From M55B127 sp034521955 (lineage in GTDB: Bacteria; Bacillota; Halanaerobiia; Halanaerobiales; M55B127), in NCBI GenBank assembly GCA_034521955.1, contig JAXHLT010000001.1:62001-126000 (forward strand): a DNA stretch of 64,000 nucleotides, read 5' to 3'. Positions 34,494 through 42,241 of the stretch are shown one piece after another. The notes under the pieces were generated by a model. It did no database searches and was not told the origin of the DNA. It saw only the letters and a program-made list of their open reading frames with translations. The translations under genes were made by a program, and so were the position numbers. Position 1 is the first letter of the stretch. Every line of letters begins with the position of its first letter.

Positions 34494-35336
34494 TTAATCT
34501 CTACCAAACATTCTATCTAGAACCATTGCTATAATTACAACTCCTAAACCTGCTTCAAATCCTAATCCGATATCTACTACACTTAAAGATCTTAATACTG
34601 GCTTACCTAAACCACCAGCCCCGATCATTGCAGCAATAACAACCATAGATAATGAAAGCATGATACATTGGTTAATACCCATCATAATTGAGGGCATTGC
34701 TCCTGGAAGCTCTATTTTATATAATATCTGCCACCAGTTAGCACCAAATGCGTGACCGGCTTCTTTTAATTCACTATCAACCTGTTTTATACCTAAATAA
34801 GTTAATCTTATTGGAGGAGCAATTGCAAATACAACTGTAGCAATAACTCCTGAAACTGTACCTAATCCAAAAAACATTAACGCAGGTATCAAGTATACAA
34901 ACGGAGGTATTGTCTGCATAAAGTCAAGTATAGGCCTTGTGATTAAATCAAGCACTTTATTATGGGCTTTTAATATTCCAATCGGAATACCTATTACTAA
35001 AGCCACCACAACTGATGTTACTACTGAAGCAAGAGTGGTCATAAGTGGATCCCACATCTGAATATTTAAAACAAGTCCTAAACCTAATGCAACAAAAATT
35101 GAAAGTTTATAGTTTTTCAACTTCCATGCTAACAATGCAAACAATGCAATTATAACTAATGGATGTGGATATGCAATTAAACCTTCTATATTATTAACCA
35201 TCCATTCAATAAAATTAGAAAAACTTTCTAGAGGTCCACTAAAATTATTTATTAGAAAGTTTACTAGATTTTCTACCCAACTGCCTAATGGTATTTTAGT
35301 GGTTAAAAATTCTATGATATTAGTAACTTTAATCAA
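34494..35336 (-). CDS. Glycine betaine/proline-type ABC transporter permease
   Basis: 280 residues, ProW/OpuAB family. An N-terminal helical part precedes a core of about six membrane helices. The permease EAA motif reads ELKEAGHAFGANWWQILYKIELPGAMPSIMMG (about residues 195-226). It forms the channel for betaine or a similar quaternary amine, driven by the ATPase at 36428. The start is uncertain: the TTG at 35336 abuts AAAGGAGG with no spacing, and the next sense codon is ATT, so a non-AUG start is possible. It is the last gene of the operon, behind a hairpin that may lower its expression. Confidence 0.92.
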   Translation of the reverse strand: MIKVTNIIEFLTTKIPLGSWVENLVNFLINNFSGPLESFSNFIEWMVNNIEGLIAYPHPLVIIALFALLAWKLKNYKLSIFVALGLGLVLNIQMWDPLMTTLASVVTSVVVALVIGIPIGILKAHNKVLDLITRPILDFMQTIPPFVYLIPALMFFGLGTVSGVIATVVFAIAPPIRLTYLGIKQVDSELKEAGHAFGANWWQILYKIELPGAMPSIMMGINQCIMLSLSMVVIAAMIGAGGLGKPVLRSLSVVDIGLGFEAGLGVVIIAMVLDRMFGRD

Positions 35337-35361
35337 CCTCCTTTACAACATAAATATTTTA

Positions 35362-35393
35362 TTAGCGGCATCCATTAATTTGAATGCCGCTAA
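35362..35393 (-). repeat. Intercistronic hairpin between binding-protein and permease genes
   Basis: TTAGCGGCAT (35362-35371) pairs with ATGCCGCTAA (35384-35393), 10 bp with a 12-base loop and no strong T-run. In transporter operons such stems commonly protect the upstream mRNA or allow partial read-through, giving more binding protein than permease. Confidence 0.6.
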
Positions 35394-35421
35394 TTTAGCA
35401 TCCTATTAAGTTATATTTATT

Positions 35422-36360
35422 TTAGTTATTAATTTTCTCAGCTATTACTTTTCTAGCCATTCTTCCATCTTTTGATTCCATTCCATAAACCCATTGATAT
35501 ACTACTTCAGGATTGTCTGCTATCCATTGTTCAGCAACTTCTTCTGGATCCATTTCTTGTCTTTTATACATATCTATCCATTTATTCTGCATTGGAGCAG
35601 TTACCTTAAATTCTTCAAAGAACTTATATACATTTGGGTTTTCTTCTTCAAAACCTGTTCTAACAACTGTTAGCACACGTTCTCCACTACCCCAGATACC
35701 TTCTGGATCTTCTAAATACTTTAGATCAAACATTACATTCATATAGTGAGGTTTCCAACCATTAAAAGCAATCCATTCTTCTTGATTGATAGCACGTTTT
35801 GCTGATGTCAACATACCAGCAGTACTACTAGCTTGTAGTTTCCAGTCTCCTAGATTATAAGTGTTATTATCTATTGCTTTTTGGATGATAAGATTACCTT
35901 CATTACCAGGTTCTATACCATAAACAGTACTATTAAATTTATCAGCATGTTCATTTAAATCTTCAAAAGACTTAACTCCAGCTTCCCATACATAAGTTGG
36001 CACTGCAGTCTTATATACAACATCTAATAAGTTAACTCTTACATTTTTAATTGTACCTTTTTCTTGATATTTATCAAAGTGCATTTTCATTGTTGGCATC
36101 CAGTTACCTAAAAATACATCCAAGTCTCCGGTATCCATACCTTTAAATACAATTGCCTGTGATCCACTAGTCATACTTGTTTCATAACCAAGATAGTCTA
36201 TTACTTTTTTAGCTACTTCAGTCTTAACAGTAACACCAGGCCACTGTACATAACCAAAGTCAATAGAATCATCGGCTGCTTGTACTGTGTTTGTACCAAC
36301 ACTTACTAATGAAAAACTAAAGATTAATACTAATAATATTGTTGTAATTTTTTTTAACAT
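35422..36360 (-). CDS. Glycine betaine-binding protein (ProX/OpuAC type)
   Basis: 312 residues. A signal sequence is clear (MLKKITTILLVLIFSFSLVSV, cleavage probably near VQAA, residue 29). There is no lipobox cysteine, so it would be a free exported protein or held by an uncleaved anchor. The mature part is of the OpuAC/ProX family (DSIDFGYVQWPGVTVKTEVA; DVFLGNWMPTM; YGIEPGNEGNLI; WIAFNGWKPHYMN), with tryptophans suited to a cation-pi cage for trimethylammonium groups. It delivers betaine or a similar solute to the permease. It lies second in the operon, which is an unusual ATPase-binding protein-permease order. Confidence 0.9.
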   Translation of the reverse strand: MLKKITTILLVLIFSFSLVSVGTNTVQAADDSIDFGYVQWPGVTVKTEVAKKVIDYLGYETSMTSGSQAIVFKGMDTGDLDVFLGNWMPTMKMHFDKYQEKGTIKNVRVNLLDVVYKTAVPTYVWEAGVKSFEDLNEHADKFNSTVYGIEPGNEGNLIIQKAIDNNTYNLGDWKLQASSTAGMLTSAKRAINQEEWIAFNGWKPHYMNVMFDLKYLEDPEGIWGSGERVLTVVRTGFEEENPNVYKFFEEFKVTAPMQNKWIDMYKRQEMDPEEVAEQWIADNPEVVYQWVYGMESKDGRMARKVIAEKINN

Positions 36361-36427
36361 TTGTAAAAACCCTCCTAGAGTGTTTTTTACTTTTTATTAT
36401 TATTTTTGTTTTTAATTAATATTTTTA

Positions 36428-37627
36428 CTAATTCTTGTCATAGTCTCCATCTGCTGCTAAGTTTGCCAATACATTTGTCTTTACAATTATTCCTAATAAT
36501 TTTTCATTATCATCCAAGACAGGTAATGGAGCACTTAAGTCAGCAATGTCTGCAAAAAGTTCTCTTAAATTCTCTTCAGGATCAGCTTTTGTTATATCTC
36601 TAATGATATCTTTAAATTCTTTTTCATCATCTTTATTATTGATGAAATCAACGACATCCTCAATATAGACTATTCCCTTGAAACGTTTTTTCCTATCTAC
36701 TACAAATAAACTGCTTAATTCATTTTTCTTCATTTTGTGTAGTGCTGTTCTAGGTCCATCCTGTGGATAAAGTAATGAAACAGCTTTTGACATAATATCT
36801 CTTGCTGTTAGAACTCTTGACCTGTTTACATCTTCTACAAATTCTTCAACATAATCATTTGTAGCATTGGTCAGTATTTCTTCATGGTCACCAATTTGTA
36901 TGATCTTGCCTTCTTTCATAATAGCAATTCTATCACCTAGCTTTAATGCTTCATCTAAATCATGTGTTATAAATAATATTGTTCTTTCCATTTCTTCATA
37001 AAGATCCAATAGTTTATTCTGCATTTCTTTTTTGATTAAAGGATCTAAAGCACTAAAGGGTTCATCCATCAGTAAAATCTCTGGATCAACTGCTAATGCT
37101 CTTGCTAGACCAACTCTCTGCTGCATACCCCCACTTAACTGGTCAGGATGTTGGTCTTCCCAACCATCTAATCCAACAGCTTTTAATGCTTCTTTAGCTC
37201 GTCTAACTCTTTCATTTTTTTCAACATTTTGTATTTCTAGTCCAAACATTGCATTTTCTAATACTGTTCTGTGGGGAAGTAAGGCAAAGTTTTGGAAGAC
37301 CATTCCAAATTCTTTTTCTCTAAACTTCCTTAACTCTGTTTTTTCAAAGTCCATTACTTCCTTGCCATCCACTTTAATTGAACCAGCAGTAGGTTCAATT
37401 AATCTATTTATACATCTAAGTAGTGTAGATTTACCACTACCTGATAAACCCATTATTACAAATATTTCACCTTCTTTAACTTCAAAACTTGCATCATTAA
37501 CACCAACTGTATTGTTATTTTCTTCGAGTACTTCTTGTTTTGTTGAACCGTTTTTTAATTTCTGTAAAGCTTTTTGCGGTTTATTACCAAATATCTTATA
37601 TAAATTGTTTACTTCTATTTTTCCCAT
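36428..37627 (-). CDS. proV: Glycine betaine/proline ABC transporter ATP-binding protein
   Basis: 399 residues from the ATG at 37627, preceded by GGGAGGAC; a longer frame to 37675 lacks a ribosome site. An N-terminal ProV/OpuAA-specific extension (IFGNKPQKALQKLKNG) precedes the ATPase. Walker A is GLSGSGKSTLLR (about 57-68), the signature is LSGGMQQR (about 158), and Walker B is ILLMDEPFSALDP. Two CBS domains fill residues 280-395 (LTARDIMSKAVSLL, LFVVDRKKRFKGIV, LPVLDDNEKLLGIIV) and usually sense ionic strength in this family. It powers uptake of osmoprotectants and is first of its operon. Confidence 0.94.
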   Translation of the reverse strand: MGKIEVNNLYKIFGNKPQKALQKLKNGSTKQEVLEENNNTVGVNDASFEVKEGEIFVIMGLSGSGKSTLLRCINRLIEPTAGSIKVDGKEVMDFEKTELRKFREKEFGMVFQNFALLPHRTVLENAMFGLEIQNVEKNERVRRAKEALKAVGLDGWEDQHPDQLSGGMQQRVGLARALAVDPEILLMDEPFSALDPLIKKEMQNKLLDLYEEMERTILFITHDLDEALKLGDRIAIMKEGKIIQIGDHEEILTNATNDYVEEFVEDVNRSRVLTARDIMSKAVSLLYPQDGPRTALHKMKKNELSSLFVVDRKKRFKGIVYIEDVVDFINNKDDEKEFKDIIRDITKADPEENLRELFADIADLSAPLPVLDDNEKLLGIIVKTNVLANLAADGDYDKN

Positions 37628-37746
37628 ATTGTGTCCTCCCGTCAAATTTGATTGCAAACAAAAAGGTCCAGACAAATATGTTAATCACATACAAGCTGAA
37701 CCATTTATAAAGGCTAACAAATATATTCTGTTTTGTCAAACTTAAT

Positions 37747-38025
37747 TTAAGATACTTTTTCACTACCCTCTGATTTAGGCGAGTTGTCAGACTTTTTAAC
37801 CTTTTCATTACTTTCAGTTTTACTACCATTACTTACTGTAGAACTACTGTCACTATTATCAGTTGAATAAAAACCTGAACCTTTAAATATAATGCCGGGA
37901 GAACCAATAATTTTTCTAACTTCTCCTTCACATTTAGGACATTTTTCTAAAGGATCGTCTGTTATTTTTTGAAATTCTTCAAACCTACCACATTTTTCGC
38001 ATTCATATAGATAAGTAGGCATCAC
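37747..38025 (-). CDS. FmdB family zinc-ribbon protein
   Basis: 92 residues. The N-terminal zinc ribbon MPTYLYECEKCGRFEEF...CPKCEGEVRKIIGSPGI is the FmdB signature (CxxC at about 9-12 and 29-32). A serine-rich low-complexity tail follows (SDSSSTVSNGSKTES). FmdB-type proteins are small putative regulators of unproven function. Either the GTG at 38025 or the ATG at 38022 may be the start; both fit GGAGG. It is transcribed ahead of the betaine operon but with its own spacing. Confidence 0.85.
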   Translation of the reverse strand: MMPTYLYECEKCGRFEEFQKITDDPLEKCPKCEGEVRKIIGSPGIIFKGSGFYSTDNSDSSSTVSNGSKTESNEKVKKSDNSPKSEGSEKVS

Positions 38026-38126
38026 TTATTACCTCCTCGTTACATATACTAATATATATTTTATTACTTTGTTATTAAATCGTTTCTATAGTATTAATTT
38101 ATATCATATTTAATGAATAAGTCAAG

Positions 38127-38399
38127 TTATTGGTCATATCTTTTTTTATATCCCCAGTAATTATATGATTCAATTAATAAAAATAATAATAATAATAGCC
38201 ATCTTGATATTGATATAAAGTAAATCCCACCAATAAATGTTGATAAAATAATTGCATAAAGACTTATCTTTTTACCTAAGTCTAATTTTATTATCTGCCA
38301 GGGAGCTAAACTAATTCCTACAAAAGCTCCTGAATCGACTTTAAATATTAATCCAGCTAATCCTACAATAAGAAATATTACTAATAAAAAAGCATCCAT
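38127..38399 (-). CDS. Small hypothetical membrane protein
   Basis: 90 residues with three likely membrane segments: AFLLVIFLIVGLAGLIF (residues 3-19), ISLYAIILSTFIGGIYFIS (about 45-63) and WLLLLLFLLIESYNYW (about 67-82). A tail of basic residues ends the chain (GYKKRYDQ). Not recognised. Its ATG shares one base with the stop of the rRNA methyltransferase frame, so the two are translationally coupled, and a GGAGGAG lies upstream. Confidence 0.6.
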   Translation of the reverse strand: MDAFLLVIFLIVGLAGLIFKVDSGAFVGISLAPWQIIKLDLGKKISLYAIILSTFIGGIYFISISRWLLLLLFLLIESYNYWGYKKRYDQ

Positions 38400-39767
38400 T
38401 AAGTTCTCCTCCTTAATTTAACTACGCTTTCTAGATGATAGGTTTGTGGAAACATATCAACTGGTTGTACTTTTAATATATCATAAAATTCTTTTAAACT
38501 TTTTAAATCCCGGGCCAAAGTAGTTGGATTACATGAAACATAAATCACATCTTTAATCTTGTTATCAATAATAGATTCAATGATCTTTTCATTTAATCCA
38601 CTACGGGGAGGATCAAAAATAATTATATCGGGTTTTTCATCTTTATTTATCAATTTAGGAATCTCTTCTGTTACATCACCATTTATAAATTCACAATTTT
38701 TTAATTCATTTAACTTCATATTATTAATACTGTCTTTTACAGCATTTTTATTACTTTCAATTCCATACATTTTCTTGTAATTTTGATTTAAATATAAAGC
38801 TATACTACCGATACCAGAAAAAGCATCAACAATAACTTTATTTTTATCAATATTAGCATAAGTCATTTACTACATCATACAGTTTTTTAGTCTGCATTGT
38901 ATTAATTTGAAAAAAAGTATCTGGACTTATTTTATACTTCCTTTCTCCAATATAATCATAAATATGGTCTTGACCATTAATCAAAATGGTTTTTTTACCT
39001 AATAAAACATTTGTTTTTTTATTATTAATATTTCTTAAAACACCTTTTAGTTCTTTTATCTCATTTAACAGTTTATCACTAATTTCTTCTAAATAAGGAA
39101 ACTTATCATCTGTTGTAATAAAAGTTAGTAAAGCCTGATTAGTACAAACTCCAACTCTAATATGAAGATGTCTTAATAAACCTTGGTTTGTCTTTTCATT
39201 ATAAACAGTAATATTATCATAACTGTTTAATAACCTAATTACTTCTCTTTTAATTCTATTTATTAGCTGATGCTGTATATAACAGGTATGATTATCTACT
39301 ACTTGATGTGTACCTTTTTTATAAAAACCAGCAATAATTTTTTCATCTTTAAGTTCAAATGGTATAGTCGATTTATTTCTATAAAACCAGGGATGATCAA
39401 CACCAATAACTGGTTCAATATTAATGTTATCTATTTTTCCGATTCTTTGTAATGAATCTTTTAATATATCCTCTTTTAAAGATTTTTGTCCTTCATAGTC
39501 TATATGCTGCCATTGACAACCACCACATCTATCAAAAATTTCACATTTTGGTTCTATTCTATTATCTGCTTTATTAAGTAGCTTAATAGACTGTCCATAG
39601 GCATAAGACTTCTTTTCTTTTTTCACTTCAACTAGATGTTTTTCACCCGGAATAGTTTTTGGCACAAATATTGCTTTCCCTGATGATAAATGACCTATCC
39701 CATCTCCTCCATAAGTAATATTATCTATATCAATAATCTGTTTTTCATTTTCTTTTTTATTTTTAAT
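38399..39767 (-). pseudogene. rlmD: RlmD/RumA-type 23S rRNA (uracil-5-)-methyltransferase, one frameshift and an ATT start
   Basis: Three pieces align with one normal protein of about 455 residues. From ATT 39767 the TRAM domain reads IDIDNITYGGDGIGHLSSGK. The frame continues through CEIFDRCGGCQWQHIDY (4Fe-4S ligands) to MQTKKLYDVV and breaks at 38853. In the next frame, from 38866, YANIDKNKVIVDAFSGIGSIAL is the SAM site and DPPRSGLNEK plus VSCNPTTLARD the catalytic cysteine region. One extra T in GACTTATGC (about 38862) accounts for the break. The enzyme methylates uridine in 23S rRNA or a related target. A promoter (39813-39841) and AGGAGAGG precede the ATT start; no ATG, GTG or TTG lies in frame there. 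Confidence 0.75.
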
Positions 39768-39812
39768 AATATCCTCTCCTGTTTTACAATATGTATAATT
39801 TGTTCCGTAGTT

Positions 39813-39841
39813 ATTATATCATAGGAATTAAAGCTAATCAA
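39813..39841 (-). promoter_or_regulatory. Sigma-A promoter of the rRNA methyltransferase gene
   Basis: TTGATT (39841-39836), a 17-base spacer and TATAAT (39818-39813) on the minus strand, about 35 bases before AGGAGAGG. It places the transcript start just upstream of the presumed ATT start. Confidence 0.75.
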
Positions 39842-39850
39842 TAATACAAA

Positions 39851-39882
39851 AAGTGAGGTGCCTTTTTAAAAACACCTCACTT
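39851..39882 (-). terminator. Terminator of the hydrogenase operon after rex
   Basis: AAGTGAGGTG (39851-39860) pairs with CACCTCACTT (39873-39882). On the minus strand TTTTTGTATT follows. It lies 12 bases past the rex stop. Confidence 0.85.
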
Positions 39883-39893
39883 AAATTTATTGA

Positions 39894-40514
39894 TTAGTTA
39901 TTTATGTTATAAATTAAACTTCCCAAACTACAGCAGAGATCTCCTTTAACAACCACAACATTATCACCTAAATTTATATGAGAAGAAGATAAGTTCCATA
40001 CTGCTTTAATGTTAGTATCTTTTATTTGATTTAATAGATTATCTATATCATTATCATTGACAGCTATAATAACTATTTTAATATCTTTTTTATTTATAAC
40101 TTCTTGAATGAATTTAGCATTTTTTACAATGTATCCATCAATTTTTCTACCAATTTTGTCTAAGTCATTATCAAATACTTCAATTATATTTAGTCCCATT
40201 TTTTTAAAATTATTATACCGCATTAAAGCTGTACCTAAATTCCCGGCACCTACTAAAGCAATATTCCATTGATTATTTAATCCAATAATTTTTTCTAGAT
40301 TATTTTTTAATTTACTTATATTATATCCCTTACCTTTTCTACCCATATGTCCAAAAAATGATAGATCTCTTCTTAATAAGTTTGATTTAATTCCTGTTTT
40401 TTCCCCGAGCAGATCTGAGCAGATATATTCACATGACATATTATCTTCACATTCTTTTAAACACCTGTAATAATGAAACAGTCTTTTAACAGTGGGCTCG
40501 GGTACTTTTTTCAT
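39894..40514 (-). CDS. rex: Redox-sensing transcriptional repressor Rex
   Basis: 206 residues. The winged helix is N-terminal (KVPEPTVKRLFHYYRCLKEC... LLRRDLSFFGHMGRKGKGYN). The Rossmann domain has the NAD(H) motif VGAGNLGTALMRYNNF (about 88-103) and the Rex-typical NLSSSHINL near the end. Rex binds DNA when NADH is low relative to NAD+ and represses fermentation and hydrogenase genes. A cysteine-rich insert in the DNA-binding part (CLKECEDNMSCEYICSDLL) is longer than I expect for Rex. It is the last gene of the hydrogenase operon, two bases after hydA, so hydrogenase and its likely redox regulator are made together. Confidence 0.88.
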   Translation of the reverse strand: MKKVPEPTVKRLFHYYRCLKECEDNMSCEYICSDLLGEKTGIKSNLLRRDLSFFGHMGRKGKGYNISKLKNNLEKIIGLNNQWNIALVGAGNLGTALMRYNNFKKMGLNIIEVFDNDLDKIGRKIDGYIVKNAKFIQEVINKKDIKIVIIAVNDNDIDNLLNQIKDTNIKAVWNLSSSHINLGDNVVVVKGDLCCSLGSLIYNINN

Positions 40515-40516
40515 TT

Positions 40517-42229
40517 TTATATACCTCGTACTCGATACTTTGTATGAAGTAGTTCATGAGCTTTATGGCTTCCCGGCTCTTCTAAAAATTCTTCATATAT
40601 CTTTTTAATATATGGATTTTCATGAGACTTTCTTAGGGTTTTATTTTTATCAATCTCATAGATTGCTTTCATCCTCTTTTCTATAACATCTTCTGTTGCA
40701 GCAAGAGGTTGTCCACCTCCACCTATACACCCACCAGGACAGGCCATAAATTCAACAAAATGATATTCTTCTCCATTTTTCATTTTTTCTAATATTTTTC
40801 TTGCATTACTTAAACCGTGTGCAACTGCAACTTTAACTTCAAGATCATCAACCATTACAGATGCTTCTTTTAGACCCTTTAGACCTCTGACCTGCTCGAA
40901 ATCAATATTTTGAAGTTCTTTTCCAGTGATTATTTCATAAGCAGTTCTTAAAGCAGCTTCCATCACACCACCGGTACTTCCAAATATATCTGCTGCTCCA
41001 GAAGAAACTCCCAATAGCTTATCGTGTTCTTTTTTCTCTATATTCTTAATATCAATACCGGCCTGTTTTATCATTCTACCTAACTCTCTGGTAGTTAAAG
41101 AGTAATCAACATCTCCATTCATTTCTTCTCTTGTTGCTTCAAATTTCTTGGCTGTACAGGGCATTATTGATACAACTACAAGATCCTCTTTATTAATGTT
41201 TTCTTTTTGGGCATAGTAACTTTTAGCTATTGCTCCAAACATCTGTTGTGGTGATTTACAGCTGGATAAATGATCAATATATTCAGGATATTGATGTTCT
41301 AAAAACTTAATCCAACCGGGACTACAAGATGTAAAGAGAGGTAATGTCCCTCCGTTTTGAATTCTATCTATTAATTCTGTTCCTTCTTCCATTATTGTAA
41401 GGTCTGCAGCAAAGTTAGTATCAAATACCTTATCAAATCCAATTTCTTTTAATGCAGAAACCATCTGTCCGGTTACAATTGTACCCGGCTTTTCACCAAA
41501 TGCTTCTGCTAAACCAACCCTTACAGCAGGAGCAGTTTGTACTACTACATGTTTATTGGGATTATATATAGCATTCCATACTTCTTCAGTGTATTCTACT
41601 TCAGTAATAGCTCCTGTTGGACATACTGTAGAACATTGCCCACAATAAACACAGGGGCTTTCTGCCAGTTCATCATAAAAGGATGGACTAACCATTGTTT
41701 CAAATCCACGGCCATCAGTTACAATAGCCTTAACCGACTGAACAGATTTACATACTGAAACACATCTTCTACAGAGAATACATTTATCAGGATCTCTCAT
41801 AATTGAAGGAGTTGATTTATCTACCTTTTGTCTTGTTTTTACACCCTCAAATCTTAGATCTCTAATACCTAAAAATTCAGCAACTTCTCTTAGTTCACAG
41901 TCTTCGTTTCTAATACAAGAAGTACAGTTAACATCATGGTTAGAAAGCAAGAATTCAACATTCATTTTTCTTGTGTTACGCACTTTTTTTGAATTTGTTT
42001 TAACCTTCATACCTTCTTGAACAGGGGTGATACATGAGGCAACTATATTGTTACTATCAGCTAGTTCAACAACACATACCCTACATGCACCTATTTCATT
42101 TATTTCTGCTAAATAACACAATGTCGGGATATATTTGCCTGCTCTTTTTGCTGCTGATAAAATTGTATCACCTTTATTTGCTTGTACAGGAATATCATCT
42201 ATAAATATTTGCATTTGTTCTTCAGCCAT
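40517..42229 (-). CDS. hydA: [FeFe]-hydrogenase catalytic subunit HydA
   Basis: 570 residues. The N-terminus has a 2Fe-2S domain (CYLAEINEIGACRVC), a His-Cys cluster region (HDVNCTSCIRNEDCEL) and two 4Fe-4S motifs (CILCRRCVSVCK; CVYCGQCSTVCP). The H-cluster domain shows all three signatures: TSCSPGW (about 311), MPCTAKKFEA (about 366) and FMACPGGCIGGGGQP (about 508), followed by the small-subunit-like tail. It makes or oxidises H2. Together with hydB and hydC it forms a multimeric, NAD(P)-linked and probably electron-bifurcating cytoplasmic hydrogenase. Confidence 0.96.
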   Translation of the reverse strand: MAEEQMQIFIDDIPVQANKGDTILSAAKRAGKYIPTLCYLAEINEIGACRVCVVELADSNNIVASCITPVQEGMKVKTNSKKVRNTRKMNVEFLLSNHDVNCTSCIRNEDCELREVAEFLGIRDLRFEGVKTRQKVDKSTPSIMRDPDKCILCRRCVSVCKSVQSVKAIVTDGRGFETMVSPSFYDELAESPCVYCGQCSTVCPTGAITEVEYTEEVWNAIYNPNKHVVVQTAPAVRVGLAEAFGEKPGTIVTGQMVSALKEIGFDKVFDTNFAADLTIMEEGTELIDRIQNGGTLPLFTSCSPGWIKFLEHQYPEYIDHLSSCKSPQQMFGAIAKSYYAQKENINKEDLVVVSIMPCTAKKFEATREEMNGDVDYSLTTRELGRMIKQAGIDIKNIEKKEHDKLLGVSSGAADIFGSTGGVMEAALRTAYEIITGKELQNIDFEQVRGLKGLKEASVMVDDLEVKVAVAHGLSNARKILEKMKNGEEYHFVEFMACPGGCIGGGGQPLAATEDVIEKRMKAIYEIDKNKTLRKSHENPYIKKIYEEFLEEPGSHKAHELLHTKYRVRGI

Positions 42230-42241
42230 TTTAATCCTCCT

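Noticed and set aside
37596..37829. 77-codon minus-strand frame between the betaine ATPase and FmdB genes
   Set aside because: It overlaps both well-supported genes in another frame and shows no domain.
38853..38866. Programmed +1 frameshifting in the rRNA methyltransferase
   Set aside because: No prfB-like slippery codon with stop and internal Shine-Dalgarno is present; a simple one-base insertion explains the break.
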